Of a stretch of DNA of 64,000 nucleotides, positions 17,909 to 24,062 are shown one piece after another (position 1 is the stretch's first letter; every line of letters begins with the position of its first letter). A model generated the notes under the pieces. It searched no databases and was not told the origin of the DNA. It saw nothing but the letters and a program-made list of their open reading frames with translations. Source of the stretch: RGIG8709 sp045575975 (GTDB lineage: Bacteria > Bacillota > Clostridia > Monoglobales > Monoglobaceae); NCBI GenBank assembly GCA_045575975.1, contig JAZNFO010000067.1, forward strand, positions 1 through 64,000, read 5' to 3'. The position numbers were made by a program, and so were the translations under genes.

Positions 17909-18478
17909 ATGGGAAAGCGGGGTTTTTTGAAAGTGGAAATTGAAAGAGAAAAGTTATCCTCAAAAAGTGAGCTTAGGAGGGAGCTTTTGAAGAGGAGAAA
18001 AGAGATAAATTCCCCTCTTGCGGAAAGGACGATTTTTAAGCAGATTATAAAGGAAGATGCCTTTATATCTTCCAGGGTTATTTTTTGTTATGTTTCATAT
18101 GGGTCAGAGGTTGGAACAAGAGATTTAATAAGAGAGATTTTAAAGCTTGGAAAAACGCTTGTTGTTCCAAAGTGTATAGACGATAAGGGAAATATGACAG
18201 GGGTTGAGATAAAATCAGAAGACGACCTGAAGTGTGGTATGTACGGAATTTCTGAACCCGAGGGGGAGGAGTTTGAAAAGGGAAAAATAGACCTTGCCAT
18301 TGTGCCGGGAGTTGCCTTTGACAAAGAGGGATACCGTCTTGGTTACGGAAAAGGGTATTATGACAGATATTTAAAGGGTTTAAAGGCAAAAACCATAGGC
18401 ATCTGCCATAAGGAGCTTTTATTTGATAAGCTTCCCAGAGGGGAATATGATATTCCCGTGGATAAGGTTATTTCTTAA
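17909..18478 (+). CDS. 5-formyltetrahydrofolate cyclo-ligase
   Basis: This enzyme (MTHFS, YgfA/YqgN family) converts 5-formyl-THF to 5,10-methenyl-THF with ATP, returning stored folate to one-carbon metabolism. The 189-residue protein carries the signature AIVPGVAFDKEGYRLGYGKG followed by YYDRYL (about residues 130-155). The N-terminal Lys/Arg-rich segment KSELRRELLKRRKEI is typical. The first in-frame ATG is used, but the ribosome binding site is poor there and a slightly later start is possible. Its stop codon lies inside the 26-bp direct repeat that opens the candidate type I toxin-antitoxin module. Confidence 0.93.
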   Translation: MGKRGFLKVEIEREKLSSKSELRRELLKRRKEINSPLAERTIFKQIIKEDAFISSRVIFCYVSYGSEVGTRDLIREILKLGKTLVVPKCIDDKGNMTGVEIKSEDDLKCGMYGISEPEGEEFEKGKIDLAIVPGVAFDKEGYRLGYGKGYYDRYLKGLKAKTIGICHKELLFDKLPRGEYDIPVDKVIS

Positions 18479-18502
18479 AAAACTATTGACAAAAAGGAAA
18501 AA
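18477..18502 (+). repeat. 26-bp direct repeat, left copy (contains a promoter -35)
   Basis: The sequence, including AACTATTGACAAAAAGG, is identical to 18816-18841. The two copies bracket a 313-bp segment holding the toxin-like peptide gene and the antisense RNA. The right copy supplies the -35 box of tRNA-Gly, the left that of the antisense RNA. Confidence 0.9.
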
Positions 18503-18514
18503 CCTATATATAAT
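18486..18514 (+). promoter_or_regulatory. Promoter of the antisense RNA
   Basis: Perfect consensus TTGACA (18486-18491) and TATAAT (18509-18514) are spaced 17 bases apart. No gene on this strand follows before tRNA-Gly, so it should drive a short non-coding RNA. Confidence 0.88.
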
Positions 18515-18520
18515 GAAAAT

Positions 18521-18611
18521 AGAAAAAGGCAAGACCTCAAACGGTTATGCCAAAACTATGGATTATTTAAGAAATAACGCAAAAGCTTTGGTCGGCTGGC
18601 GTTATTTTTTT
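18521..18611 (+). ncRNA. Candidate type I antitoxin RNA
   Basis: A roughly 90-nt transcript is predicted from a consensus promoter to an intrinsic terminator with stem AATAACGC / GCGTTATT (about 18572-18606) followed by seven T residues. It has a 5' hairpin (GGCA...TGCC, 18528-18551). It runs antisense to the 3' end and 3' UTR of the small hydrophobic peptide gene at 18602-18670, the convergent arrangement used by TxpA/RatA- and BsrG/SR4-type systems. Transcription and function are inferred. Confidence 0.65.
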
Positions 18612-18670
18612 ATGGAAATTACTAAAAGTAATAAAATAATCATAAAATAAATTATGTATTCATTTCCCAT
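18602..18670 (-). CDS. Candidate type I toxin: 22-residue hydrophobic peptide
   Basis: The peptide begins MGNEYIIYF, continues through a single run of Ile/Leu/Val residues predicted to span the membrane, and ends VISIKK. Its ATG lies 6 bases after AGGAGGTGA, a near-perfect complement to the 16S rRNA end and the strongest Shine-Dalgarno sequence I noticed in the window. In the transcript, AUCACUUC (reverse complement of 18709-18716) can pair with GAGGUGAU of that site, hiding it, as in many type I toxin mRNAs. A consensus minus-strand promoter is 93 bases upstream. Size, charge pattern and convergent antisense RNA fit a type I toxin. I recognise no exact family. Confidence 0.68.
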   Translation of the reverse strand: MGNEYIIYFMIILLLLVISIKK

Positions 18671-18717
18671 AAGCTATCACCTCCTGTCAAGTCGCAAATT
18701 TGCAACCCTGAAGTGAT

Positions 18718-18753
18718 GGCATAACCGCCTTTTTACGCTTTAAAGGTCTTACC
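18718..18753 (-). repeat. 5' UTR segment of the toxin mRNA shared with the antitoxin RNA
   Basis: Read on the minus strand, this region carries GGTAAGACCT and CGGTTATGCC, matching GGCAAGACCT and CGGTTATGCC in the antisense RNA at 18528-18551. The two copies form an inverted repeat around the peptide gene, so both RNAs start with a related hairpin. Confidence 0.75.
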
Positions 18754-18762
18754 TTGAAATAT

Positions 18763-18791
18763 ATTATATATCAAAGGAGTTGTTTTTTCAA
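18763..18791 (-). promoter_or_regulatory. Promoter of the candidate toxin mRNA
   Basis: On the minus strand, TTGAAA (18791-18786) and TATAAT (18768-18763) are spaced 17 bases apart. The predicted leader is about 85 nt. Confidence 0.8.
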
Positions 18792-18815
18792 TATATTTTT
18801 GCAAAATATGAAATA

Positions 18816-18841
18816 AAAAAACTATTGACAAAAAGGAAAAA
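18816..18841 (+). repeat. 26-bp direct repeat, right copy
   Basis: This is identical to 18477-18502. It provides the TTGACA of the tRNA-Gly promoter (TTGACA 18825-18830, TATACT 18848-18853, 17-base spacer). Confidence 0.9.
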
Positions 18842-18876
18842 GGGTGATATACTCATATAGTAAATTTAATAGGTAT

Positions 18877-18951
18877 GCGGGAGTGGCTCAGTGGTAGAGC
18901 GTCACCTTGCCAAGGTGAACGTCGCGAGTTCGAATCTCGTCTTCCGCTCCA
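18877..18951 (+). tRNA. tRNA-Gly (anticodon GCC)
   Basis: A complete cloverleaf is present: acceptor GCGGGAG pairs with CTTCCGC, the D-arm contains GGCTCAGTGGTAGAGC, the anticodon loop TTGCCAA gives anticodon GCC, the T-arm is GAGTTCGAATCTC, and a CCA end is genomically encoded. It has its own consensus promoter and an intrinsic terminator immediately after. Confidence 0.97.
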
Positions 18952-18952
18952 A

Positions 18953-18988
18953 AAATAAAAGCACTCATTTTGAGTGCTTTTATTTTTG
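18953..18988 (+). terminator. Terminator of tRNA-Gly
   Basis: A long stem AAAATAAAAGCACTCA / TGAGTGCTTTTATTTT ends in a T-run and starts directly behind the CCA end. Confidence 0.92.
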
Positions 18989-19097
18989 TTCTCTTCACCC
19001 TTCTCTCTTCACTACTCTTCACATATTATCGATTGACTTTTATTTGCTTTTGTGATACAATTCACATTGTATGATTTTGAAAGAAGGGGATGAGGAA

Positions 19098-19646
19098 ATG
19101 AAAAAGCCAGTAAGACTGATAATCGCACATCTTATTGTTATGGTGCTTTCTTTTGTTCTTAATCTTTCCTTTATGACGCTTTTTAATAATAGTTTATATG
19201 GCACAGCTTTGACAACCCTTTTATATATTGCTATTATCTATACATCTGCCTGGAACGAGGGCAGACGAGATTCTGTGGATGCCGGTGAGTCCCGCCCCAA
19301 TATAAAAATGGCATTTATCTCAGCAGGAATTCTGACCTGTATCGGAATTTTACTTCTTATAATAAGACTTATTATATACAAAACAAATCCCTGGCAGTGG
19401 GGGCCCTTTGGGGACGGTTATGAAATTATCCGTATAAGGTCAACGGCGCTTATTGTATGGGATACGGTGTATAAGGGCTGGAACTGCTTTTTTATCGGCT
19501 TTATGAACGGAGAAAAGTTTATAACTTATCTGATACCTCTTGTTTTTCCTTTTGTGGCTTATCCCCTTGGATATGCTGTGGGATTAAAGCGAAAAAGCAT
19601 TTCGGAAAAACTGCTTCCGAAATTAATATATAAGGATAAAAAATAA
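19098..19646 (+). CDS. Uncharacterised membrane protein (182 aa)
   Basis: I do not recognise a family. Four hydrophobic segments can be seen (about residues 5-28, 32-50, 75-97 and 150-172), with a polar loop containing WNEGRRDSVDAGESRP after the second and an aromatic stretch (NPWQWGPFGDGY) after the third. The basic tail KRKSISEKLLPKLIYKDKK suggests a cytoplasmic C-terminus. ATG 19098 is chosen because AGAAGGGGATGAGG precedes it; an upstream ATG at 19071 has no ribosome binding site. A possible promoter (TTGACT ... TACAAT) lies at about 19033-19062. It appears monocistronic. Confidence 0.8.
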   Translation: MKKPVRLIIAHLIVMVLSFVLNLSFMTLFNNSLYGTALTTLLYIAIIYTSAWNEGRRDSVDAGESRPNIKMAFISAGILTCIGILLLIIRLIIYKTNPWQWGPFGDGYEIIRIRSTALIVWDTVYKGWNCFFIGFMNGEKFITYLIPLVFPFVAYPLGYAVGLKRKSISEKLLPKLIYKDKK

Positions 19647-19649
19647 TAC

Positions 19650-19678
19650 TTGAAAAATGTATCATTAGGGTGTATAAT
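19650..19678 (+). promoter_or_regulatory. Promoter of the DUF1858 gene
   Basis: TTGAAA (19650-19655) and TATAAT (19673-19678) have a 17-base spacer. Confidence 0.8.
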
Positions 19679-19710
19679 GGAAACAATAATATAAAAAGGT
19701 GGTAAATAAA

Positions 19711-19920
19711 ATGGCTCAGGTAACAAAGGATACAATTATTATGGATGTTTTAAAGCTTGATGTGGAAACAGCTCCTTTCTTCCTTGAAATAGGAATGCAT
19801 TGTCTTGGCTGTCCGTCAGCAAGCGGTGAATCTATCGAGCAGGCTTGTATGGTTCACGGAACAGATGCAGATGCACTTGTTAAGAAAATCAATGATTTTT
19901 TAGCTAGCAAGGAAAAATAA
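19711..19920 (+). CDS. DUF1858 domain protein (prismane-associated redox-disulfide type)
   Basis: This 69-residue single-domain protein has the family hallmark MHCLGCPSASGESIEQAC (about residues 29-46), where the CxxC pair may form a redox-active disulfide. Relatives occur alone or fused to hybrid-cluster and other redox proteins in anaerobes. The start ATG 19711 has AAGGTGG in front; an in-frame ATG four codons earlier lies on the ribosome binding site. It has its own promoter and terminator. The partner is not evident here. Confidence 0.9.
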   Translation: MAQVTKDTIIMDVLKLDVETAPFFLEIGMHCLGCPSASGESIEQACMVHGTDADALVKKINDFLASKEK

Positions 19921-19930
19921 GAGAAAATGT

Positions 19931-19959
19931 AAGCGGTGGAAATCCACCGCTTAATTTTT
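19931..19959 (+). terminator. Terminator of the DUF1858 gene
   Basis: The stem AAGCGGTGGA / TCCACCGCTT is followed by TTAATTTTTG. Confidence 0.9.
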
Positions 19960-19968
19960 GTCTTCAAG

Positions 19969-19997
19969 TTGACAAGAAAAGAAGAATGTGATATACT
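19969..19997 (+). promoter_or_regulatory. Promoter of the SRP RNA
   Basis: TTGACA (19969-19974) and TATACT (19992-19997) have a 17-base spacer. The RNA 5' end follows within about 6 bases. Confidence 0.85.
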
Positions 19998-20001
19998 AAA
20001 T

Positions 20002-20276
20002 AAGCTATGTTAAATCGGGGTGGTAGCGGTGCCTTGTAACCCACAATCCGCTATAGTGGGGATGAAAACTTGCATGAGGGGTCCTGGTTGTTTGTCGGGA
20101 CTCATAAGTGGTGTTGAGAATTCGGTCCTGCGCAATCAGAGCCTGTGAACCATGTCAGGGCAGGAATGCAGCAGCATTAAGCAGTTTCCTTTGATGTGCC
20201 GCGGGGGTGCCGACTTTGAGCTAACTGTGAGTTTACGGAATGATTTGTATTTCGAGTGCAAGCACATAGCTTTTTT
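20002..20276 (+). ncRNA. ffs: Signal recognition particle RNA, large (Bacillus-type) form
   Basis: This is the RNA core of SRP, binding Ffh and targeting nascent membrane proteins. The length of about 270 nt and the terminal helix AAGCTATGT (20002-20010) / ACATAGCTT (20264-20272) show the large form with an Alu-like domain. The conserved helix 8 region containing GTCAGG, GGAATGCAGCAGC lies near 20155-20175. The closing stem followed by seven T residues doubles as the terminator. Its position just upstream of dnaX and ybaB is the classic Firmicutes order. Confidence 0.95.
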
Positions 20277-20306
20277 TATATAAAAATTTTTACGGGAGGG
20301 ATATTT

Positions 20307-21899
20307 TTGGCAGAATACAAGGCTTTATACAGAAAGTGGAGACCTATGACCTTTGATGATATCTGTGGTCAGGAGCAGATTTCCGAAACCCTTAAAAACA
20401 GCATAAAGTCAGGTCGTATTGCTCACGCCTATTTGTTCACAGGCACAAGAGGAACGGGAAAAACCACCTCGGCAAAGATTTTTGCAAGAGCGGTCAACTG
20501 CCAAAACCCCGTTGACGGAAACCCCTGCAACCAATGTGAAACCTGCAGAGGGATTATAGATGGCAGTATTCTTGATGTTTATGAAATGGATGCTGCTAGC
20601 AACAGCGGTGTTTCAAATATCAGAGAAATCCGTGATGAGGTTATATATGCACCTGCTGATTGTAAATACAAGGTTTATATAATCGATGAGGCACATATGC
20701 TCACAACAGAGGCATTTAATGCGCTCCTTAAAACTTTGGAGGAGCCGCCCGCCCATGTTATATTTATCCTTGCAACAACAGAGCCTCAAAGCATTATTCC
20801 AACGGTGCTTTCAAGATGTCAGAGATTTGATTTCAGAAGAATTTCTATCGATAAAATTGCATCAAGAATAGGGAAAATAACAGAGGCGGAGGGAATAAAA
20901 ATCACTCCTGATGCGGCAGAGCTTATTGCAGAGCTTGCAGACGGCTCTATGAGAGACGGGCTTAGTATTTTAGAGCAGTGTGCACAGACAAAGCCAGACG
21001 GTCTTAAATATGACGATGTTTGCGATGTTGTTGGAATTGTTGATAAGAACCGTATATTTGACATTGCGGAGAGCATAATAGCGGAGGATGCGGGAGAATC
21101 TTTAAAAAATGCAGAAGAAATTCTGAATATGGGGCTTGATGCAGTTTGTCTTTTTGAAGATTTAATCAGCCATTTCAGGGCACTTATGATTTGCAAGGCA
21201 TCTTCGGATGCGGCAGAGCTTCTTGAAAAAACTCCGGAAACAACAAAAAAATATCAGGAGCAGGCAGAAAAAATATCAAATGAAAAAATAATGAGTAGTA
21301 TTTCTGTTTTAAGTGAGAATATGCTTCTTGCGAAGAAAATGCAGGCGCCAAGAGTTGCAGTTGAAATGACAATGGTTAAGCTTTGCACTCCTGAGAGCAT
21401 AAACACCCTTGAGGGACTATTAGAAAGAGTTTCAAAGCTTGAAAGGCTTGTTTCGGAGGGTGTAAGCTTAAAGGTATCTGAAAAAGCAGCTGCACCAAAG
21501 ACCGAAAAACTTGAAAACAAAGAAGAGCAAGAGGAAAAGCCTCTTCCTGTGGCAGAACATATTTCAGATAGCGTGAAATGGGAAAGATGGCAGGAAGCCG
21601 TTAAGACTATAAAGGAAGAGAGCAAAACCTTATATACATTTTTATTTAATGCAGAGGCTCTTTATTTCGGTGATGAAATTGAGCTTGTTTTAACAAATGA
21701 TTTGGCATATTCCAAAATCGGAACAGCAGAGGGAAAGAAATATCTTTCGGATTTATTCTCCAAAATTCAGGGAGAAAAGCTTAAGGTTGTTGTCTCCAAA
21801 AAAGGAAATCTTAAGGATAGAGCCTTAGACGGACCATCAATCCTTGATATTGCAGGGAAAAAGGATTTGCTTGGAGACAAGATGAAGATTATAGAATAA
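20307..21899 (+). CDS. dnaX: DNA polymerase III subunit gamma/tau
   Basis: This is the AAA+ clamp-loader motor that opens the beta clamp and dimerises the polymerase. The 530-residue protein has Walker A GTRGTGKTT (about residues 44-52), a zinc module CQNPVDGNPCNQCETC, the DEAH-like IIDEAHML, and an SRC motif in VLSRCQRF. The C-terminal third is charged and variable, as in tau. The start is TTG 20307 (LAEYKALYRKWRP read as Met), 6 bases after GGGAGGG; earlier in-frame codons lie inside SRP RNA. ybaB follows 25 bases downstream; recR, often next, is missing. Confidence 0.96.
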   Translation: MAEYKALYRKWRPMTFDDICGQEQISETLKNSIKSGRIAHAYLFTGTRGTGKTTSAKIFARAVNCQNPVDGNPCNQCETCRGIIDGSILDVYEMDAASNSGVSNIREIRDEVIYAPADCKYKVYIIDEAHMLTTEAFNALLKTLEEPPAHVIFILATTEPQSIIPTVLSRCQRFDFRRISIDKIASRIGKITEAEGIKITPDAAELIAELADGSMRDGLSILEQCAQTKPDGLKYDDVCDVVGIVDKNRIFDIAESIIAEDAGESLKNAEEILNMGLDAVCLFEDLISHFRALMICKASSDAAELLEKTPETTKKYQEQAEKISNEKIMSSISVLSENMLLAKKMQAPRVAVEMTMVKLCTPESINTLEGLLERVSKLERLVSEGVSLKVSEKAAAPKTEKLENKEEQEEKPLPVAEHISDSVKWERWQEAVKTIKEESKTLYTFLFNAEALYFGDEIELVLTNDLAYSKIGTAEGKKYLSDLFSKIQGEKLKVVVSKKGNLKDRALDGPSILDIAGKKDLLGDKMKIIE

Positions 21900-21924
21900 A
21901 TTAACAGAAAGTGAGTGGAAGAAA

Positions 21925-22254
21925 ATGGCAAAAGGCGGATTTCCAAGAGGAATGGGAATGGGCGGTGCAAATATGAGCCAGATGATTAAGCAGGCTCAGA
22001 AAATGCAGGAAGAAATTGAAGAGGCGGTTTTTGAAGCAACCAGCGGAGGCGGTGTTGTCAGCGTTAAGGTGAGCGGAAAAAAAGAGCTAAAAGAGATTAA
22101 TATAAAACCGGAGGCAGTTGATCCTGATGATGTTGAAATGCTTCAGGATTTGATTCTGGCAGCTGTTAACGAAGCCATAAGACGCGCAGATGAAAATTCT
22201 GCAAACGAAATGGGAAAATTAACCGGCGGATTAAATATACCCGGTTTATTTTAG
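21925..22254 (+). CDS. ybaB: YbaB/EbfC family nucleoid-associated protein
   Basis: This is a small dimeric DNA-binding protein co-conserved with dnaX and recR. The 109-residue protein has the usual MSQMIKQAQKMQEEIEEA helix near residues 16-34, VSGKKELKEINIKPEAVDPDD in the core, and an MGKLTGGLNIPGLF end. A GTGAGTGGAAG region precedes the ATG. It is co-transcribed with dnaX. Confidence 0.95.
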   Translation: MAKGGFPRGMGMGGANMSQMIKQAQKMQEEIEEAVFEATSGGGVVSVKVSGKKELKEINIKPEAVDPDDVEMLQDLILAAVNEAIRRADENSANEMGKLTGGLNIPGLF

Positions 22255-22298
22255 GCATTATCGGCAACTCACAAAGGATTGCCTACTTTTTTGTTGCA

Positions 22299-22370
22299 CG
22301 GAACGGATAAATCCGTTCCCTACAATTTGGATGTTACACGACACCGTAGGGAATGCATTTATGCATTCCG
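22299..22370. repeat. Inverted pair of REP palindromes (BIME-like)
   Basis: One REP lies forward at 22299-22324 (CGGAACGGATAAATCCG then TTCCCTACA) and one reversed at 22346-22370 (TAGGGAATGCATTTATGC then ATTCCG). They share the frame CGGAA, three variable bases, ATAAAT, three complementary bases, TTCCCTACA with the copies at 30639-30871 and inside the RAYT gene. Confidence 0.85.
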
Positions 22371-22403
22371 GATTGAGCGGGTCTTTGTGTTCTCCTCAAA
22401 AAA

Positions 22404-22437
22404 AAGCACCGTGAAATCACGGTGCTTAATTTTTTTG
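22404..22437. terminator. Bidirectional terminator between ybaB and glnA
   Basis: The stem AAGCACCGTG / CACGGTGCTT is flanked by A8 on the left and a T7 run on the right, so it can end both convergent transcripts. Confidence 0.9.
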
Positions 22438-22440
22438 TTA

Positions 22441-23865
22441 TTATAAATTATAATACTTATCAAATTCTGCAGGATGCGGAATTGCTGCAAGCTCGCGAAC
22501 TTCTGCTCTTTTTGTTTCGATGAATTTTTCAATCATAAATTCAGGGAAAACTCCGCCCTTTGTGAGATAATCGTGGTCTTTCTCAAGAGCATTAAGAGCT
22601 TCGTCAAGAGATGTTGGAAGATGCTTAAGCTTTGCCTTTTCCTCATCGGAAAGCTTATAAAGGTTCATATCATATGGACCCCAGCCGTTTTCATGTGGGT
22701 CAATTTTGTTTTCGATACCGTCGATACCAGCCATTAAAATAGCTGCATAGCAGAAATATGGGTTACAGGTTGCATCAGGATTTCTAAGCTCAAAGCGTCT
22801 GAGTTCAGGAGCCTTTGCATAAGCAGGAATACGAATAACCGCACTTCTGTTTGATGTTGCATAACCAACAGTAACAGGAGCTTCAAAGCCCGGAACAAGT
22901 CGTTTGAATGAGTTTGTGCTTGGGTTTGTGAGGGCACAAAGTGATGCAATGTGCTTTAAGAGACCGCCCATAAAGTAGTGAGCCTCGCGGCTTAAATTTG
23001 AATATCCGTTGTCATCGGAGAAAACAGGCTTTCCGTCTTTCATAAGAAGCATATGAACATGCATACCGTTTCCTGCCTCACCTGCAACAGGCTTTGGCAT
23101 AAAGGTTGCAGAAAGGCCGTGCTTTCTTGCGGTGTTGTGGATAATATATTTAATCATCATTGTGGCATCTGCCATATAGGACATCTGACCAAGGTGTGGC
23201 TCAATCTCAAACTGACCGCCTGCACCAACTTCTGGGTGGTGATAGTTAAGAGGAATGCCTGCCTCTTCCATAAGAAGACACATTTCAGATCGTGCCTCGT
23301 ATGAAATGTCAAAAGGCTTTGCAATGTGGTAGTTTTTCTGTTTTGCAACAATGTTGCCTGTGCCCTCGTCGGCACTGTTCCAGTGAGCCTGAGCTGCATC
23401 AACATATGAGCTTATCTCTCCCGGTGCAATCTTCCAGCCAACCTGGTCGAAAAGATAAAATTCAAATTCCGGAAGAATATACATTGTGTCTGCAATTCCT
23501 GAATCCTTGAGGTATTTTTCTGCCGCAAGCACAATATTTCTCGGATACTGAGGAAGCGGGCGGTTTTCAGGATTATCAATAATCATTGCATTACCTGTCA
23601 TAGAAAGAGTTTTAATATCACAGAACGGGTCGATAAGAGCTGTGTCAGGGTCCGGAATAAACACCATATCGCTTTTTTCAACCACGGCATAGCCATAGTT
23701 TGAAGCATCAAAGCCGATGCCGTTTTTCATAATATCTTCATTAAAGTTTTTTGCAGGGATAGTCACATGACGGAACTGGCCCTGAAAGTCAACCATTTTA
23801 AAGTCAACCATTTTAATGTCGTTTTCACGGATAAGGTTCATAATGTCCTTAACTGTTTTTTTCAT
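22441..23865 (-). CDS. glnA: Glutamine synthetase, type I
   Basis: GlnA condenses glutamate and ammonia with ATP and is the main nitrogen-assimilation enzyme. The 474-residue protein has the metal/substrate motifs PEFEFYLFD (near residue 128), NYHHPEVGAGGQFEIE (near 211), GNGMHVHM (near 265), NPSTNSFKRLVPGFEAP (near 308) and RRFELRNPD (near 350). An adenylylation-loop-like NLYKL is present near residue 399 but lacks the full enterobacterial context. It is monocistronic, read toward the shared terminator, with an AAGGAGGAAA ribosome binding site. Confidence 0.97.
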   Translation of the reverse strand: MKKTVKDIMNLIRENDIKMVDFKMVDFQGQFRHVTIPAKNFNEDIMKNGIGFDASNYGYAVVEKSDMVFIPDPDTALIDPFCDIKTLSMTGNAMIIDNPENRPLPQYPRNIVLAAEKYLKDSGIADTMYILPEFEFYLFDQVGWKIAPGEISSYVDAAQAHWNSADEGTGNIVAKQKNYHIAKPFDISYEARSEMCLLMEEAGIPLNYHHPEVGAGGQFEIEPHLGQMSYMADATMMIKYIIHNTARKHGLSATFMPKPVAGEAGNGMHVHMLLMKDGKPVFSDDNGYSNLSREAHYFMGGLLKHIASLCALTNPSTNSFKRLVPGFEAPVTVGYATSNRSAVIRIPAYAKAPELRRFELRNPDATCNPYFCYAAILMAGIDGIENKIDPHENGWGPYDMNLYKLSDEEKAKLKHLPTSLDEALNALEKDHDYLTKGGVFPEFMIEKFIETKRAEVRELAAIPHPAEFDKYYNL

Positions 23866-23908
23866 TTGTTTTCCTCCTTATAATTATCCAAAAGCCGTTA
23901 ACCTGACT

Positions 23909-24023
23909 CCTATTTTTCAGCGGCTGATTTTCGTGTTCGCTGTGTTAAAATACTCGGCAATCCACAAAGGATTACCTGCGTTTTTGCCTTGCGAAACCAA
24001 AAATCATCTCTCTGAAAAATAGG
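23909..24023. repeat. Imperfect palindromic intergenic repeat, family A (copy 2)
   Basis: The perfect 12-bp outer arms CCTATTTTTCAG (23909-23920) and CTGAAAAATAGG (24012-24023) differ from copy 1 (CCTGCC...GGCAGG) yet stay complementary. The GGCTGATTTTCG, AATCCACAAAGGATTACCTGCG and AAAATCATCTC-type blocks are shared. It fills the gap between the processing protease and glnA. Confidence 0.8.
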
Positions 24024-24062
24024 TTAAGGTCACCGTCATTTGGATTTTTTTATTTTTTTAAA

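Noticed and set aside
18423..18650. 75-codon plus-strand frame across the start of the toxin-antitoxin region
   Set aside because: It has no ribosome binding site, overlaps the cyclo-ligase gene and covers the promoter, antisense RNA and terminator; it is a chance frame.
20256..20306. Longer dnaX frame beginning inside the SRP RNA
   Set aside because: The extra codons overlap the RNA's terminator stem; TTG 20307 has a GGGAGGG ribosome binding site at correct spacing.
23783..23812. Perfect 15-base tandem repeat in the start of glnA (encoding KMVDFKMVDF)
   Set aside because: Alignment to ordinary glutamine synthetase (IKFVDLRFTDTKG-type segment) needs no insertion, so the protein length is normal and the repeat is coincidental similarity of adjacent codons.
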